Shown: in pieces, positions 50,531 through 60,026 of the stretch
Position numbering within the stretch: the stretch's first letter is position 1
How the letters are laid out: each line of letters opens with the position of its first letter
Assembly (NCBI RefSeq): GCF_000312485.1
Contig: NZ_HE997643.1
Location: forward strand, 734,806-798,805
Length of the DNA: 64,000 nucleotides
Origin: Yersinia massiliensis CCUG 53443
Lineage (GTDB): Bacteria; Pseudomonadota; Gammaproteobacteria; Enterobacterales; Enterobacteriaceae
Direction: 5' to 3'
Notes under the pieces: generated by a model
What the model was told of the DNA's origin: nothing
Database searches by the model: none
What the model saw: only the letters and a program-made list of their open reading frames with translations
Made by a program: the position numbers and the translations under genes

Positions 50531-51430
50531 TTAATTCAATATCTCAGCGTTTGCGCTGAATTCAGGTTGAGACTCCACGCGATTAAGATCACTCTTAAAC
50601 TGTTTACGGTATTCCGATGGGGAACAGCCGACGTGCCGAATAAACAGTTTCGTGAAGTGATCGACATTTTCATAGCCGACGAGGAATGAGATTTCATTTA
50701 GACAGCGTTCAGTATTGGTCAACGCAAATTTTGCTTCTGTTATCCGCCGCTTAATCACATAGTTGATCGGTGAGATTCGATATTCTTTCGTAAACTCATG
50801 GCAGATATAACTGACGCTGGCGCGGAATTTTTTTGCTAATTGGCTTAAAGTGATTTTTTCACGGTAATTATTGTTTAAATAAATCAGAATATCTTTTACC
50901 AAAACGTCTTTAATGATATGCCCTGCATTGGTTCGATAGGCATTCTTGAAATTTTCATAAAATATCACTGTCAAAAGATAACCAAAGGCGTCATAGATGG
51001 AAGATGAAAAGTTCTCTTTTTTATGGGGCAATAATAGGCTGATTTCATGAATTTCTTTTTTATTTTTAACCGCTGAGACGATAGGGTATGAGTTAGGCTG
51101 CATAATCCGGTTTTCTTCCAGCCCATTTATTTTGAAGCCATATACAGCACAAGCATAGGTTGTCGCGGGAGAACTGATATCTGAGGCCAAAGCGTGCAGA
51201 CAACCACGTTCAATAACAATAATATCGCCAGCCTGAGCAACATAATTTGATGAGTCAATGGTCAGCTTGACGACGCCTTGTTTCACGTAGATCAGCTCAG
51301 TTTCGGCCTCATGTATATGATGGCCTGATTCCCAGTTGGGATCATCACTAATAACGTATCTGGCGAGCTTCGGTGTTAACCCATTCTCAAAAATGGTATC
51401 GGTATTATTGTCCAAACAACGCTGATACAT
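50531..51430 (-). CDS. ydiP: YdiP, AraC-family regulator
   Basis: AraC/XylS transcription factor of 299 residues, starting M-Y-Q-R-C-L-D-N-N at 51430 with GGGGGT upstream; the frame stays open 132 nt further up, but the shorter start agrees with E. coli YdiP. The N-terminal cupin holds G-H-H-I-H-E-A-E-T-E-L-I-Y. The C-terminal double HTH shows I-T-L-S-Q-L-A-K-K-F-R-A-S-V-S-Y-I and V-G-Y-E-N-V-D-H-F-T-K-L-F. It lies between ydiO and ydiQ, facing ydiQRST, and is a likely regulator of that operon. Confidence 0.9.
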   Translation of the reverse strand: MYQRCLDNNTDTIFENGLTPKLARYVISDDPNWESGHHIHEAETELIYVKQGVVKLTIDSSNYVAQAGDIIVIERGCLHALASDISSPATTYACAVYGFKINGLEENRIMQPNSYPIVSAVKNKKEIHEISLLLPHKKENFSSSIYDAFGYLLTVIFYENFKNAYRTNAGHIIKDVLVKDILIYLNNNYREKITLSQLAKKFRASVSYICHEFTKEYRISPINYVIKRRITEAKFALTNTERCLNEISFLVGYENVDHFTKLFIRHVGCSPSEYRKQFKSDLNRVESQPEFSANAEILN

Positions 51431-51965
51431 GGTGACCCCCGCTTTAGTCCTAAGATGCCCCGCAGTCATTAATGTATACCATGAATTTAGCCAGCCAAAA
51501 CAAGATTGTTTGCCTCCAGTGCAAGATAATATGTGGGCAGAAAAGCAGCTTAAACGCCACACTCACTATCCAAATGTCACGTCTACACATGTTATTTCAT
51601 CATTTCATTTGACTGATAATATACAAAATGAAAACAGGTTTTTTACATTGCAAAATCAATTTTATTTGTACCATGTTTCTTGAAGGCCACTGTTAAAAAA
51701 TCACACCTTATAATGATGATGGATATCACAGAATATTGCTGTTATGAAACTTTTCACCTGAACGCCGTTTTTATTTTATTTTTTCTTCATTATCTATCAA
51801 TGCAGTTAGCGGGAAAGTTAGCGATGCTCACAGTGATAGGCAGAACATGTTTTTTTTGCAAGATAGTTGGTAACTAAAACATATTATCATGTCGTTTTTT
51901 TACCCCTGAAATATCAATATATCTCCATCAGCCTTGTATATTTGTTATTGCCGATAGGAGATCTC
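51431..51965 (+). other. Divergent promoter region of ydiP and ydiQ
   Basis: 535 bp, AT-rich, no supported gene. It must hold promoters for ydiP and the ydiQRST-fadK operon. No confident operator could be picked out by eye. Confidence 0.3.
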
Positions 51966-52730
51966 ATGAAAATTATCACCTGCTTCAAGCTAGTGCCAGA
52001 AGAACAAGATATTGCCGTCACTGCCGAGCAGACACTCAACTTTGAACGTGCCGATGCCAAAATAAGTCAATTCGATCTCAATGGGATAGAGGCGGCGGTG
52101 CAATTATCGGGTGAAGATGGTCAAGTCATGGCACTCAGTGTGGGGGGGAAATTCTTAGATAATACGAAAGTACGGAAAGATGTCTTATCACGTGGCCCCC
52201 ATGAACTCTATTTAGTTCAAGATGCTGCTTTAGAACGCGCGCTGCCCAATGATACTGCTCAGGTTATTGCCGCTGCGGCGAATAAAATTGGCTTTGATCT
52301 GATGTTGTTTGGCGAAGGTTCAGGCGATTTATATGCGCAGCAAGTTGGCCTATTAGTGGGCGAGATGTTGCAAGTTCCCGCGCTTAATGCCGTCAGTAGC
52401 ATCCAAGTTGTCGACGGTGGCGTATTGATTGAACGCACCTTGGAAGACGAAGTAGAAGTGTTGGTATTACCCCTTCCGGCGGTACTGTGCGTCACCTCAG
52501 ATATAAATGTTCCCAAAGTGCCTTCAATGAAAGCCATTCTTGGCGCGGGGAAAAAACCGGTCACGCAATGGACGGCCAGCGATATTGGTTGGTCATTGGC
52601 GCAACCATATACCGAGCTCTGCCAAATTCGTGTACCGCCACAAGCTGAGCGCAAGCACATTATTTTTGAAAACGACTCACCAGAAACCATTGCAGAATTA
52701 GCCGAACACTTGAAAAAAGCGCTGAACTAA
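51966..52730 (+). CDS. ydiQ: YdiQ, electron transfer flavoprotein beta-like subunit (FixA-like)
   Basis: Beta subunit of an ETF. The 254-residue form starts [13 protein letters not shown] at 51966, with AGGAGAT upstream; the open frame extends left, but without support. ETF-beta features: [16 protein letters not shown] and L-P-L-P-A-V-L-C-V. It forms a pair with YdiR, 16 nt downstream, as FixA does with FixB. Confidence 0.93.
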   Translation: MKIITCFKLVPEEQDIAVTAEQTLNFERADAKISQFDLNGIEAAVQLSGEDGQVMALSVGGKFLDNTKVRKDVLSRGPHELYLVQDAALERALPNDTAQVIAAAANKIGFDLMLFGEGSGDLYAQQVGLLVGEMLQVPALNAVSSIQVVDGGVLIERTLEDEVEVLVLPLPAVLCVTSDINVPKVPSMKAILGAGKKPVTQWTASDIGWSLAQPYTELCQIRVPPQAERKHIIFENDSPETIAELAEHLKKALN

Positions 52731-52746
52731 CCCGTTACGGAGAAAA

Positions 52747-53706
52747 ATGACAATGAGCAAATTAACGAATGTCTGGGTGTTCAGCGACAATCTTGATCGC
52801 TACACCGAATTGCTAGCGGGTGCGCGCCAGTGGGGAGCGCAGGTCAACGCCGTGGTACAGAGTGATGACGCGATCGCCGCCGTAAAGCCACTGGGTGCTG
52901 ATACGCTCTATGTTCTGGCAGAGAAATCTGCGCTGCAGCGTATTGAAAATTATGCTGAAACACTGGTTTCTTTGATAGAAAAACCCTCGGCTTCGTCCTC
53001 GCCAACGACCTTGATTTTGCTGCCGGCCACTAAACGTGCGAAAGCCTTAGCCGCCAGATTGGGCGTGTTGCTAGGGGCATCGATTGTGAATGATGTCACG
53101 TCTTTATCCGTCAGTGATGAAGGCACCTTTGCCGAGCATCGGATGTACGGGGGGCTAGCGTTTGGTCGGGAGAAAATGCTGACACCTATTGCCATTGTGA
53201 CCTTGGCACCGGGTGCGGTTGAGCCGATAGCGGCCAATCCAGCGCATGATTGCCCCGTCTATCAGGCCAGCTATGTGACGCCACGTCAGGAAATTTTATG
53301 TCAGGAACGTCGTGCGAAATCGCTGAGCAGCGTTGACCTGAGTAAAGCGAAACGTGTGGTTGGTGTCGGGCGTGGTTTGGTCTCTCAATCTGATCTGGAT
53401 ATGGTGCAAGAGTTGGCGACGCTGCTGGGCGCGGAAGTGGGATGTTCACGACCGATTGCCGAAGGGGAGCATTGGATGGAGCGTGAGCGCTATATCGGGG
53501 TGTCCGGCGTACTGTTGAAGTCCGATCTCTATTTGACGTTGGGTATTTCGGGGCAGATTCAGCACATGGTGGGCGGTAATGGTGCAAAAACGATAGTTGC
53601 CATCAATAAAGACAAGAATGCGCCTATTTTCAAGTATGCCGATTACGGCTTAGTGGGAGACATCTACAAAGTGGTTCCTGCCTTGATTGAACAATTGAAT
53701 CGTTAA
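52747..53706 (+). CDS. ydiR: YdiR, electron transfer flavoprotein alpha-like subunit (FixB-like)
   Basis: Alpha subunit of an ETF, the FAD-binding half. The 319-residue protein carries the C-terminal ETF-alpha signature: G-V-G-R-G-L, A-E-V-G-C-S-R-P-I-A-E-G, Y-I-G-V-S-G-V-L-L-K-S-D-L-Y-L-T-L-G-I-S-G and A-I-N-K-D-K-N-A-P-I-F. ATGs at 52747 and 52753 are both possible; GGAG fits the first. It works with YdiQ. Confidence 0.93.
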   Translation: MTMSKLTNVWVFSDNLDRYTELLAGARQWGAQVNAVVQSDDAIAAVKPLGADTLYVLAEKSALQRIENYAETLVSLIEKPSASSSPTTLILLPATKRAKALAARLGVLLGASIVNDVTSLSVSDEGTFAEHRMYGGLAFGREKMLTPIAIVTLAPGAVEPIAANPAHDCPVYQASYVTPRQEILCQERRAKSLSSVDLSKAKRVVGVGRGLVSQSDLDMVQELATLLGAEVGCSRPIAEGEHWMERERYIGVSGVLLKSDLYLTLGISGQIQHMVGGNGAKTIVAINKDKNAPIFKYADYGLVGDIYKVVPALIEQLNR

Positions 53707-53720
53707 CCGCCAGAGCACCT

Positions 53721-53749
53721 CGCCGCAGACAATCATGGGTGCTGCGGCG
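53721..53749 (+). other. Hairpin in the ydiR-ydiS gap
   Basis: CGCCGCAG (53721-53728) pairs with CTGCGGCG (53742-53749) in the 60-nt intercistronic gap. There is no T tract, so it may stabilise or process the operon mRNA rather than end it. Confidence 0.5.
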
Positions 53750-53766
53750 GGTAAGGAGCCAAAACA

Positions 53767-55056
53767 ATGTCAGATGAAAAGTTTGATGCCATCGTCGTCG
53801 GGGCGGGTGTAGCGGGATGCATTGCTGGCTATGTCATGGCGAAAGCGGGGCTAGATGTGCTGGTGATTGAACGTGGTAATACCGCAGGCAGTAAGAATAT
53901 GACGGGTGGCCGTCTTTACGCGCACAGTCTGGAGAAAATCATGCCTGGCTTTGCGCAAGAGGCTCCAGTCGAGCGCAAAGTCACCAAGGAAAAGATTTCG
54001 TTTCTTACCGATGAAAGCGCCGTGACCTTAGATTTCCATAGCGAACAGCCCGACATTGCGCACAAAGCCTCTTACACCGTCCTGCGTAATCGATTCGATC
54101 CTTGGCTGATGGAGAAGGCAGAAGAAGCTGGGGTGCAATTTATCTCTGGCGTTCGGGTCGATGCATTGCTCAGGGAGGGCACTCGCGTCACAGGGGTACA
54201 AGCGGGTGAAGACTCGTTGGAAGCCAACATTGTTATTCTGGCCGATGGTGTTAACTCGCTGCTCGGGCGCTCCATTGGCATGGTGCCGCCGCCATCACCT
54301 CATCACTATGCCGTCGGGGTCAAGGAGCTTATTGCACTGTCACCCACACAAATAGAAGACCGTTTTAATCTCTCGGCGGGTGAAGGCGCGGCATGGTTGT
54401 TTGCGGGTTCACCCTCCAACGGTTTGATGGGGGGCGGGTTCCTATATACCAATCAGGATTCCGTTTCTTTGGGGTTGGTGTGTGGGTTGGCAGATATCGA
54501 ACATGCGACGAAAAGCGTTCCACAAATGTTGGAGGATTTCAAACAGCACCCTGCGATCCGACCGCTGATCCAAGGCGGAACCTTGTTGGAATACTCAGCA
54601 CATGTCGTACCAGAAGGGGGGCTGGAGATGGTGCCGCCATTGGTGAGCGACGGTGTGATGATTGTTGGCGATGCCGCAGGGCTGTGCCTGAATCTCGGTT
54701 ATACCGTGCGCGGTATGGATATGGCGATTGCCTCCGCAGAAGCGGCTGCATTAACCGCCATTGAGGCTAAACAGCAGCAGGATTTTTCTGCTAGCGGGCT
54801 AATGAGCTACAAGAAAAAACTGGAGCAAGGCTTCGTGCTACAGGAGATGCATCATTTCCGTAAGATGCCTGCAATGATGGAAAACCCACGGATGTTTACG
54901 CAGTACCCTCGCATGATCGCTGACATCATGGTGGATATGTTCATTATCGATGGTAGCCCGAGCAAACCGATACGTAAGAAGATTTTTAATCGCGCGAAGA
55001 AGGTGGGGATCATCAATTTGCTGAAGGACGGTATCAAGGGGGCAACGGCGCTATGA
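53767..55056 (+). CDS. ydiS: YdiS, ETF:quinone oxidoreductase-like flavoprotein (FixC-like)
   Basis: FAD protein that links the ETF to the quinone pool. The 429-residue protein starts with the dinucleotide-binding loop V-V-G-A-G-V-A-G-C-I-A-G-Y near residue 10, then G-S-K-N-M-T-G-G-R-L and, late, V-G-D-A-A-G-L-C-L-N-L-G-Y-T-V-R-G-M-D, matching FixC. Stop overlaps the ydiT start by 4 nt. YdiS and YdiT together replace the single-chain ETF-QO of mitochondria. Confidence 0.93.
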   Translation: MSDEKFDAIVVGAGVAGCIAGYVMAKAGLDVLVIERGNTAGSKNMTGGRLYAHSLEKIMPGFAQEAPVERKVTKEKISFLTDESAVTLDFHSEQPDIAHKASYTVLRNRFDPWLMEKAEEAGVQFISGVRVDALLREGTRVTGVQAGEDSLEANIVILADGVNSLLGRSIGMVPPPSPHHYAVGVKELIALSPTQIEDRFNLSAGEGAAWLFAGSPSNGLMGGGFLYTNQDSVSLGLVCGLADIEHATKSVPQMLEDFKQHPAIRPLIQGGTLLEYSAHVVPEGGLEMVPPLVSDGVMIVGDAAGLCLNLGYTVRGMDMAIASAEAAALTAIEAKQQQDFSASGLMSYKKKLEQGFVLQEMHHFRKMPAMMENPRMFTQYPRMIADIMVDMFIIDGSPSKPIRKKIFNRAKKVGIINLLKDGIKGATAL

Positions 55057-55346
55057 ACAGTCCAAATAAGGTCAATGTTGATGTCAAATTAGGCATCAAT
55101 AAATTCCATGTGGATGAGGGTAATCCGCACATTGTTTTGGTTGAAAACCCTGACCGTGAGCAGTTTCGCAAGCTGATAAACGCTTGTCCTGCGGGCCTTT
55201 ACAAACAAGACGACGCTGGAAATATTCATTTTGACTATGCCGGATGTCTGGAATGCGGCACGTGTCGAGTGCTGTGTGGCGATACGATCCTTGAAAAGTG
55301 GGAATACCCTCAGGGTACGTTTGGTGTTGAGTTCCGTTTTGGTTAA
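55053..55346 (+). CDS. ydiT: YdiT, ferredoxin-like protein (FixX-like)
   Basis: Small iron-sulfur protein of 97 residues that partners YdiS. Cysteines appear in I-N-A-C-P-A-G-L-Y and A-G-C-L-E-C-G-T-C-R-V-L-C-G-D, the FixX pattern for one cluster. Start overlaps the end of ydiS by 4 nt (ATGA). A partial 18-bp duplication containing GGTTAATCAG begins at its stop (55342 and 55360). Confidence 0.93.
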   Translation: MNSPNKVNVDVKLGINKFHVDEGNPHIVLVENPDREQFRKLINACPAGLYKQDDAGNIHFDYAGCLECGTCRVLCGDTILEKWEYPQGTFGVEFRFG

Positions 55347-55381
55347 TCAGCCAGTTGCGGTTAATCAGTGAGATAACACAA

Positions 55382-57034
55382 ATGACGATGACGATTAAAA
55401 TTAACGAGGCACGCAGGGATGCGTATCGGCAACAAGGCTATTGGGGAGATGCTTCACTGGCTGACTATTGGCATCATTCAGTCCAAGTGGCACCGGATAA
55501 AATGGCTGTGCTCGATAATCGAGGCACTTCCTACACCTATGCTGCGATGGATCATGCTGCGGGATGTCTTGCTGCTTATCTCGTGGACTGTGGTATTCAA
55601 CCCGGTGATAGAGTGGCCTTCCAACTGCCCGGTTGGTGCGAATTTACGCTGATTTATCTGGCCTGTTTGAAAACGGGGGCCGTGTCGGTGCCGCTGCTTC
55701 CTGCTTATCGTGAAACTGAACTTATTTGGACTTTGAATAAGAGTCAGGCGCGGATTTTATTTGTCCCGACCCTGTTTAAAAATACGTCGCCGGAAGCGAT
55801 GGTGACACCGTTGCGCAGCCAACTTCCACATCTACAACAGGTGGTGGCAGTCGATAAATTGGCTCCTGCGACGTTATCACCGTCACTGAGCCAACTATTG
55901 CGTGACTATTCCCCGCTGGAAAATTGCGTCAAGGTGCAGGGTGATGCACTGGCGGTGGTGCTGTTTACATCGGGTACGGAGGGGGTGCCGAAAGGCGTCA
56001 TGCTGGCCCATAACAATGTGCTGTCGAGTGAACGTGCCTATTGTGCAACGCTGAATCTGAATTGGATGGATACCATTTTGATGCCCGCACCATTAGGGCA
56101 TGCGACCGGTTTTCTTCATGGCGTGACGGCTCCGTTTATCATCGGTGCGCGCAGTGTGCTGTTAGATGTTTTTAATCCGCTAGATTGCCTAACCTTGTTA
56201 GAACGAGAAAAGTGCACCTGTGTAATGGGGGCAACACCGTTCGTTTATGACCTATTGTGTACCGTGCAGCAGCAACCTTTTGACCTCTCTTCATTACGAT
56301 TCTTTTTATGTGGCGGCACCACCATTCCTAAACAAATTACTCGCGATTGCTTACAAGTCGGCATCAAATTGATGAGCGTTTATGGGGCGACAGAGAGTTC
56401 GCCACACGCGGTGGTGAAGCTCGATGATCCCTTATCTCGTGTGGTCAATACGGATGGCACGGCGGTCACTGGCGTGGAAATTAAAGTCGTCGATAAAGAC
56501 CGCCAAACGGTGCCTTATGGTGAAGAGGGCGAAGAAGCATCCCGAGGTCCAAATGTGTTTGTCGGGTATTTGGGCGAACCGGAATTAACCGCCCGCGCAC
56601 TGGACGAAGAGGGCTGGTATTACAGCGGCGATCTCTGCCGGATGGATGAGGAGGGATACATTAAAATAACGGGCCGGAAGAAAGACATTATTGTGCGTGG
56701 CGGTGAGAACATCAGTAGCCGAGAGTTGGAGGAGATCTTGCTTTCACATCCTTTAGTGCGGGATGTCGGCGTCGTGGCCATGCCAGATGACAGACTGGGG
56801 GAAAGGGCTTGCGCGTATGTGGTACTGGCTGACCAGCAGCAGCCTTTGACGTTTGCTGCGATGCTCGATTTTTTCCGCAGTAAACGAGTCGCTAAATATA
56901 AATACCCAGAGCGGCTAGAGCTGGTGGATAGTTTACCGCGTACTGCATCGGGTAAAATCAAAAAGTTCCAGTTACGCGAGCTGTTGTTGCTAAAATTACA
57001 GCAAGAAGAACAGGTTGCTGATGCTATGCACTAA
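55382..57034 (+). CDS. fadK: FadK/YdiD, acyl-CoA ligase
   Basis: ATP-dependent acyl-CoA ligase of the adenylate-forming family; E. coli FadK acts on short to medium-chain acids and is expressed without oxygen. I use M-T-M-T-I-K-I-N at 55382 (550 aa); a TTG at 55355 is less likely. Motifs: F-T-S-G-T-E-G-V-P-K-G-V (P-loop-like), Y-G-A-T-E-S-S, W-Y-Y-S-G-D-L and the C-terminal catalytic Lys in R-T-A-S-G-K-I-K-K. It ends the cluster. Both CoA transfer (YdiF) and ligation (FadK) are thus available. Confidence 0.93.
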   Translation: MTMTIKINEARRDAYRQQGYWGDASLADYWHHSVQVAPDKMAVLDNRGTSYTYAAMDHAAGCLAAYLVDCGIQPGDRVAFQLPGWCEFTLIYLACLKTGAVSVPLLPAYRETELIWTLNKSQARILFVPTLFKNTSPEAMVTPLRSQLPHLQQVVAVDKLAPATLSPSLSQLLRDYSPLENCVKVQGDALAVVLFTSGTEGVPKGVMLAHNNVLSSERAYCATLNLNWMDTILMPAPLGHATGFLHGVTAPFIIGARSVLLDVFNPLDCLTLLEREKCTCVMGATPFVYDLLCTVQQQPFDLSSLRFFLCGGTTIPKQITRDCLQVGIKLMSVYGATESSPHAVVKLDDPLSRVVNTDGTAVTGVEIKVVDKDRQTVPYGEEGEEASRGPNVFVGYLGEPELTARALDEEGWYYSGDLCRMDEEGYIKITGRKKDIIVRGGENISSRELEEILLSHPLVRDVGVVAMPDDRLGERACAYVVLADQQQPLTFAAMLDFFRSKRVAKYKYPERLELVDSLPRTASGKIKKFQLRELLLLKLQQEEQVADAMH

Positions 57035-57059
57035 ATAATAATGCTCACCCGCACCAAAA

Positions 57060-57088
57060 TATTATCCCAACGTTGAGTTGGGATAATA
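57060..57088. terminator. Bidirectional terminator between fadK and the aldo/keto reductase gene
   Basis: TATTATCCCAAC (57060-57071) pairs perfectly with GTTGGGATAATA (57077-57088) over a 5-nt loop. On the minus strand it runs into TTTT. The genes converge. Confidence 0.75.
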
Positions 57089-57113
57089 GCGATTAACGTC
57101 GAGCATTCATCAC

Positions 57114-58118
<1,005 letters not shown>

Positions 58119-58122
58119 TTAA

Positions 58123-58156
58123 GATTTAGCGTGATTAACGATTTACCTTGATTAGC
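58123..58156. repeat. 17-bp tandem duplication upstream of the aldo/keto reductase gene
   Basis: GATTTAGCGTGATTAAC (58123-58139) and GATTTACCTTGATTAGC (58140-58156) are adjacent and share 14 of 17 bases. Confidence 0.6.
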
Positions 58157-58225
58157 AGGAAAAGAATAGCGCACACAGACTCATATGATTAGGCACAATA
58201 ATCGGCATGACTTTATTAGTTGAAT

Positions 58226-58258
58226 TCATGAATGGCGTAAAAATTACGCCATTCATGA
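58226..58258 (-). terminator. Terminator hairpin after the secreted esterase gene
   Basis: TCATGAATGGCGTAA (58226-58240) and TTACGCCATTCATGA (58244-58258) pair perfectly with a 3-nt loop, a very stable 15-bp stem, 4 nt beyond the stop at 58263. Confidence 0.8.
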
Positions 58259-58262
58259 GGGA

Positions 58263-59351
58263 TTACTGAAGATTTTTCTCTTTTAGGAATTTTGATACCT
58301 GATCAGCAATTTCGACGTTATTCAAATCAGAGAACGGGAAGTGAGTGTTTCCTTTGATGCCAATTTCCGGCAAATGAACAACCGTAACATCGCCGCCATG
58401 CTTATTCACGACATCCCGCCATTGGCGGGCAACAGCCAGTCTGGCGCGCCAGCTATCTTGTGCTGGCATGGCGGCAGGCTTATCTGGGATGTTGTCACCG
58501 TAAATAATCAGAATGGGGATTTTAGTGAGCGCTTTGAATTGCTCTAAAGGGACTGATTCCCCTGTGACAGTGTCGAAAGCATTTTTCATCGGTGGCGGAA
58601 CTTCACCTTCGGGGAAGACAAAACTGCTACCGGGTTCAAACGCCACAATCCCTTTTACATTGGCGTTTTTTATCGCCGTGAACCAACCCGGGCCTCCACC
58701 TTGAGAATGGGTAAATAGGATAGCAGGGCCGCTTTTATCTACGACAGCAGAGAGAGCATCCGAAATGACACCAATATCATAGGGACCAGTATTGGGTGTC
58801 ATTTGGCGATAATACTGATCTAATGCTTCCTTGTTGTGTGAGAATTGCACGCCATCGAAGAAGTCAGGCCAAACCCCCAGACGGAACTGGTTAAACCATA
58901 ATTGTTCATCTGGCGTCGGTTTGACTGTGCCCTCTACCATACTGCGACCCGCTTGACCGCGACGGGGTTGATCGACTAGATAAGTCGAGTAGCCGCGGCG
59001 CAGGAAAATATTCTGAAATCCCTCCCTGCCATCGGGGGTGCTTTCCCATGTACGAGATGATTGTCCTGCGCCATGGAGCATCACAATGGGATACTGATAC
59101 GGGTTTTCAGGTATTTGATAAAACACAGCGGCGTGATCGCCGTGATAAGTCTGACCAGCAGGGTCTAGGGGTTTCTTCGGATCAAATTGCCCTGGCGCTG
59201 TCGTCATCGTTCCACCTGCGGCAAAACTTCCTTGCGATTGGATGACTAAGGGTTCTGTTGAGGCAGCAACAGCAGGCTGAATGAACAATCCACCTGCTAA
59301 TAGTCCTCCAGTTAACATACAGGTGGTAAATGTTTTAAGTGAAGTTTTCAA
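58263..59351 (-). CDS. Secreted alpha/beta-fold hydrolase (esterase-like)
   Basis: Predicted exported hydrolase of 362 residues; substrate unknown. A Sec signal peptide ends near P-A-V-A-A-S. The oxyanion segment V-M-L-H-G-A-G-Q is near residue 92, the nucleophile is Ser216 in T-H-S-Q-G-G-G, and the C-terminal part has I-I-Y-G-D and G-N-T-H-F-P-F with the likely Asp and His. It shares a strand with the cupin and the two-component genes, but gaps over 100 nt make one operon uncertain. Confidence 0.85.
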   Translation of the reverse strand: MKTSLKTFTTCMLTGGLLAGGLFIQPAVAASTEPLVIQSQGSFAAGGTMTTAPGQFDPKKPLDPAGQTYHGDHAAVFYQIPENPYQYPIVMLHGAGQSSRTWESTPDGREGFQNIFLRRGYSTYLVDQPRRGQAGRSMVEGTVKPTPDEQLWFNQFRLGVWPDFFDGVQFSHNKEALDQYYRQMTPNTGPYDIGVISDALSAVVDKSGPAILFTHSQGGGPGWFTAIKNANVKGIVAFEPGSSFVFPEGEVPPPMKNAFDTVTGESVPLEQFKALTKIPILIIYGDNIPDKPAAMPAQDSWRARLAVARQWRDVVNKHGGDVTVVHLPEIGIKGNTHFPFSDLNNVEIADQVSKFLKEKNLQ

Positions 59352-59471
59352 CGGTTACTCCTGTTATAAATACGGGGCAGTTATGCAAAATAAATGAGTC
59401 ATGCATGGCGATATCGACAAAAGAGAGGTGTTGGCTATGGTACTCATTTTAATCAATCGCCCTGTTTTTGC

Positions 59472-59942
59472 TCAATCTGGGTACTGTTCTTGGGTGACGT
59501 GTTCCATCCAGGTCACCGTATTGCCTTCTAACGATTCTGATACGGCAATGTGGGTCATGGGTTCATTCGCGGATGCGCCGTGCCAGTGTTTTACCTGAGG
59601 CGGGATCCATACGACGTCACCTGTTTTGATTTGTTGGGCCACACCATCCCATTTTTGTACCCACCCTGTACCCGATGTCACGATGAGTGTCTGGCCAAGA
59701 GGATGGGTATGCCATGCTGTCCGAGCGCCCGCATCAAATGAAACAATACCGCCGCCAACACGTGCCGGTGCGCTGCGTTGAAACCGCGAGTCAACTTTTG
59801 CTGTACCGGTAAAGTTTTTGGGTGCGCCGATGGTCGTGGGCGGTGAGCCTGACGGTGTGACGGTGATATCATCCTGAGTCGCAGCAGTGACTTGTGTTGT
59901 TGGCAACAACAGGGTCGCCAGCGCGATAAGCAATGTTTTCAT
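59472..59942 (-). CDS. Secreted cupin-domain protein
   Basis: Small cupin of 156 residues with a signal peptide (M-K-T-L-L-I-A-L-A-T-L-L-L-P-T-T-Q-V-T-A). The metal motif is clear: T-A-W-H-T-H-P-L-G-Q-T near residue 80, then G-D-V-V-W-I-P-P-Q-V-K-H-W-H-G-A. It looks like the AraC-independent cupins found next to carboxymuconolactone or oxidoreductase genes; function unknown. I use the ATG at 59942; a TTG two codons earlier also fits. Confidence 0.85.
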   Translation of the reverse strand: MKTLLIALATLLLPTTQVTAATQDDITVTPSGSPPTTIGAPKNFTGTAKVDSRFQRSAPARVGGGIVSFDAGARTAWHTHPLGQTLIVTSGTGWVQKWDGVAQQIKTGDVVWIPPQVKHWHGASANEPMTHIAVSESLEGNTVTWMEHVTQEQYPD

Positions 59943-60026
59943 ATTCAATCAATCCGTTAATGTGAGTACGCTCAATCAATGAGATGAAGTGAAGATCACC
60001 TTAAGTTTACGTGATGATTGATGTCA

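Noticed and set aside
52259-52690. 143-codon antisense frame inside ydiQ
   Set aside because: Fully inside a clear ETF-beta gene; low-complexity composition; shadow frame.
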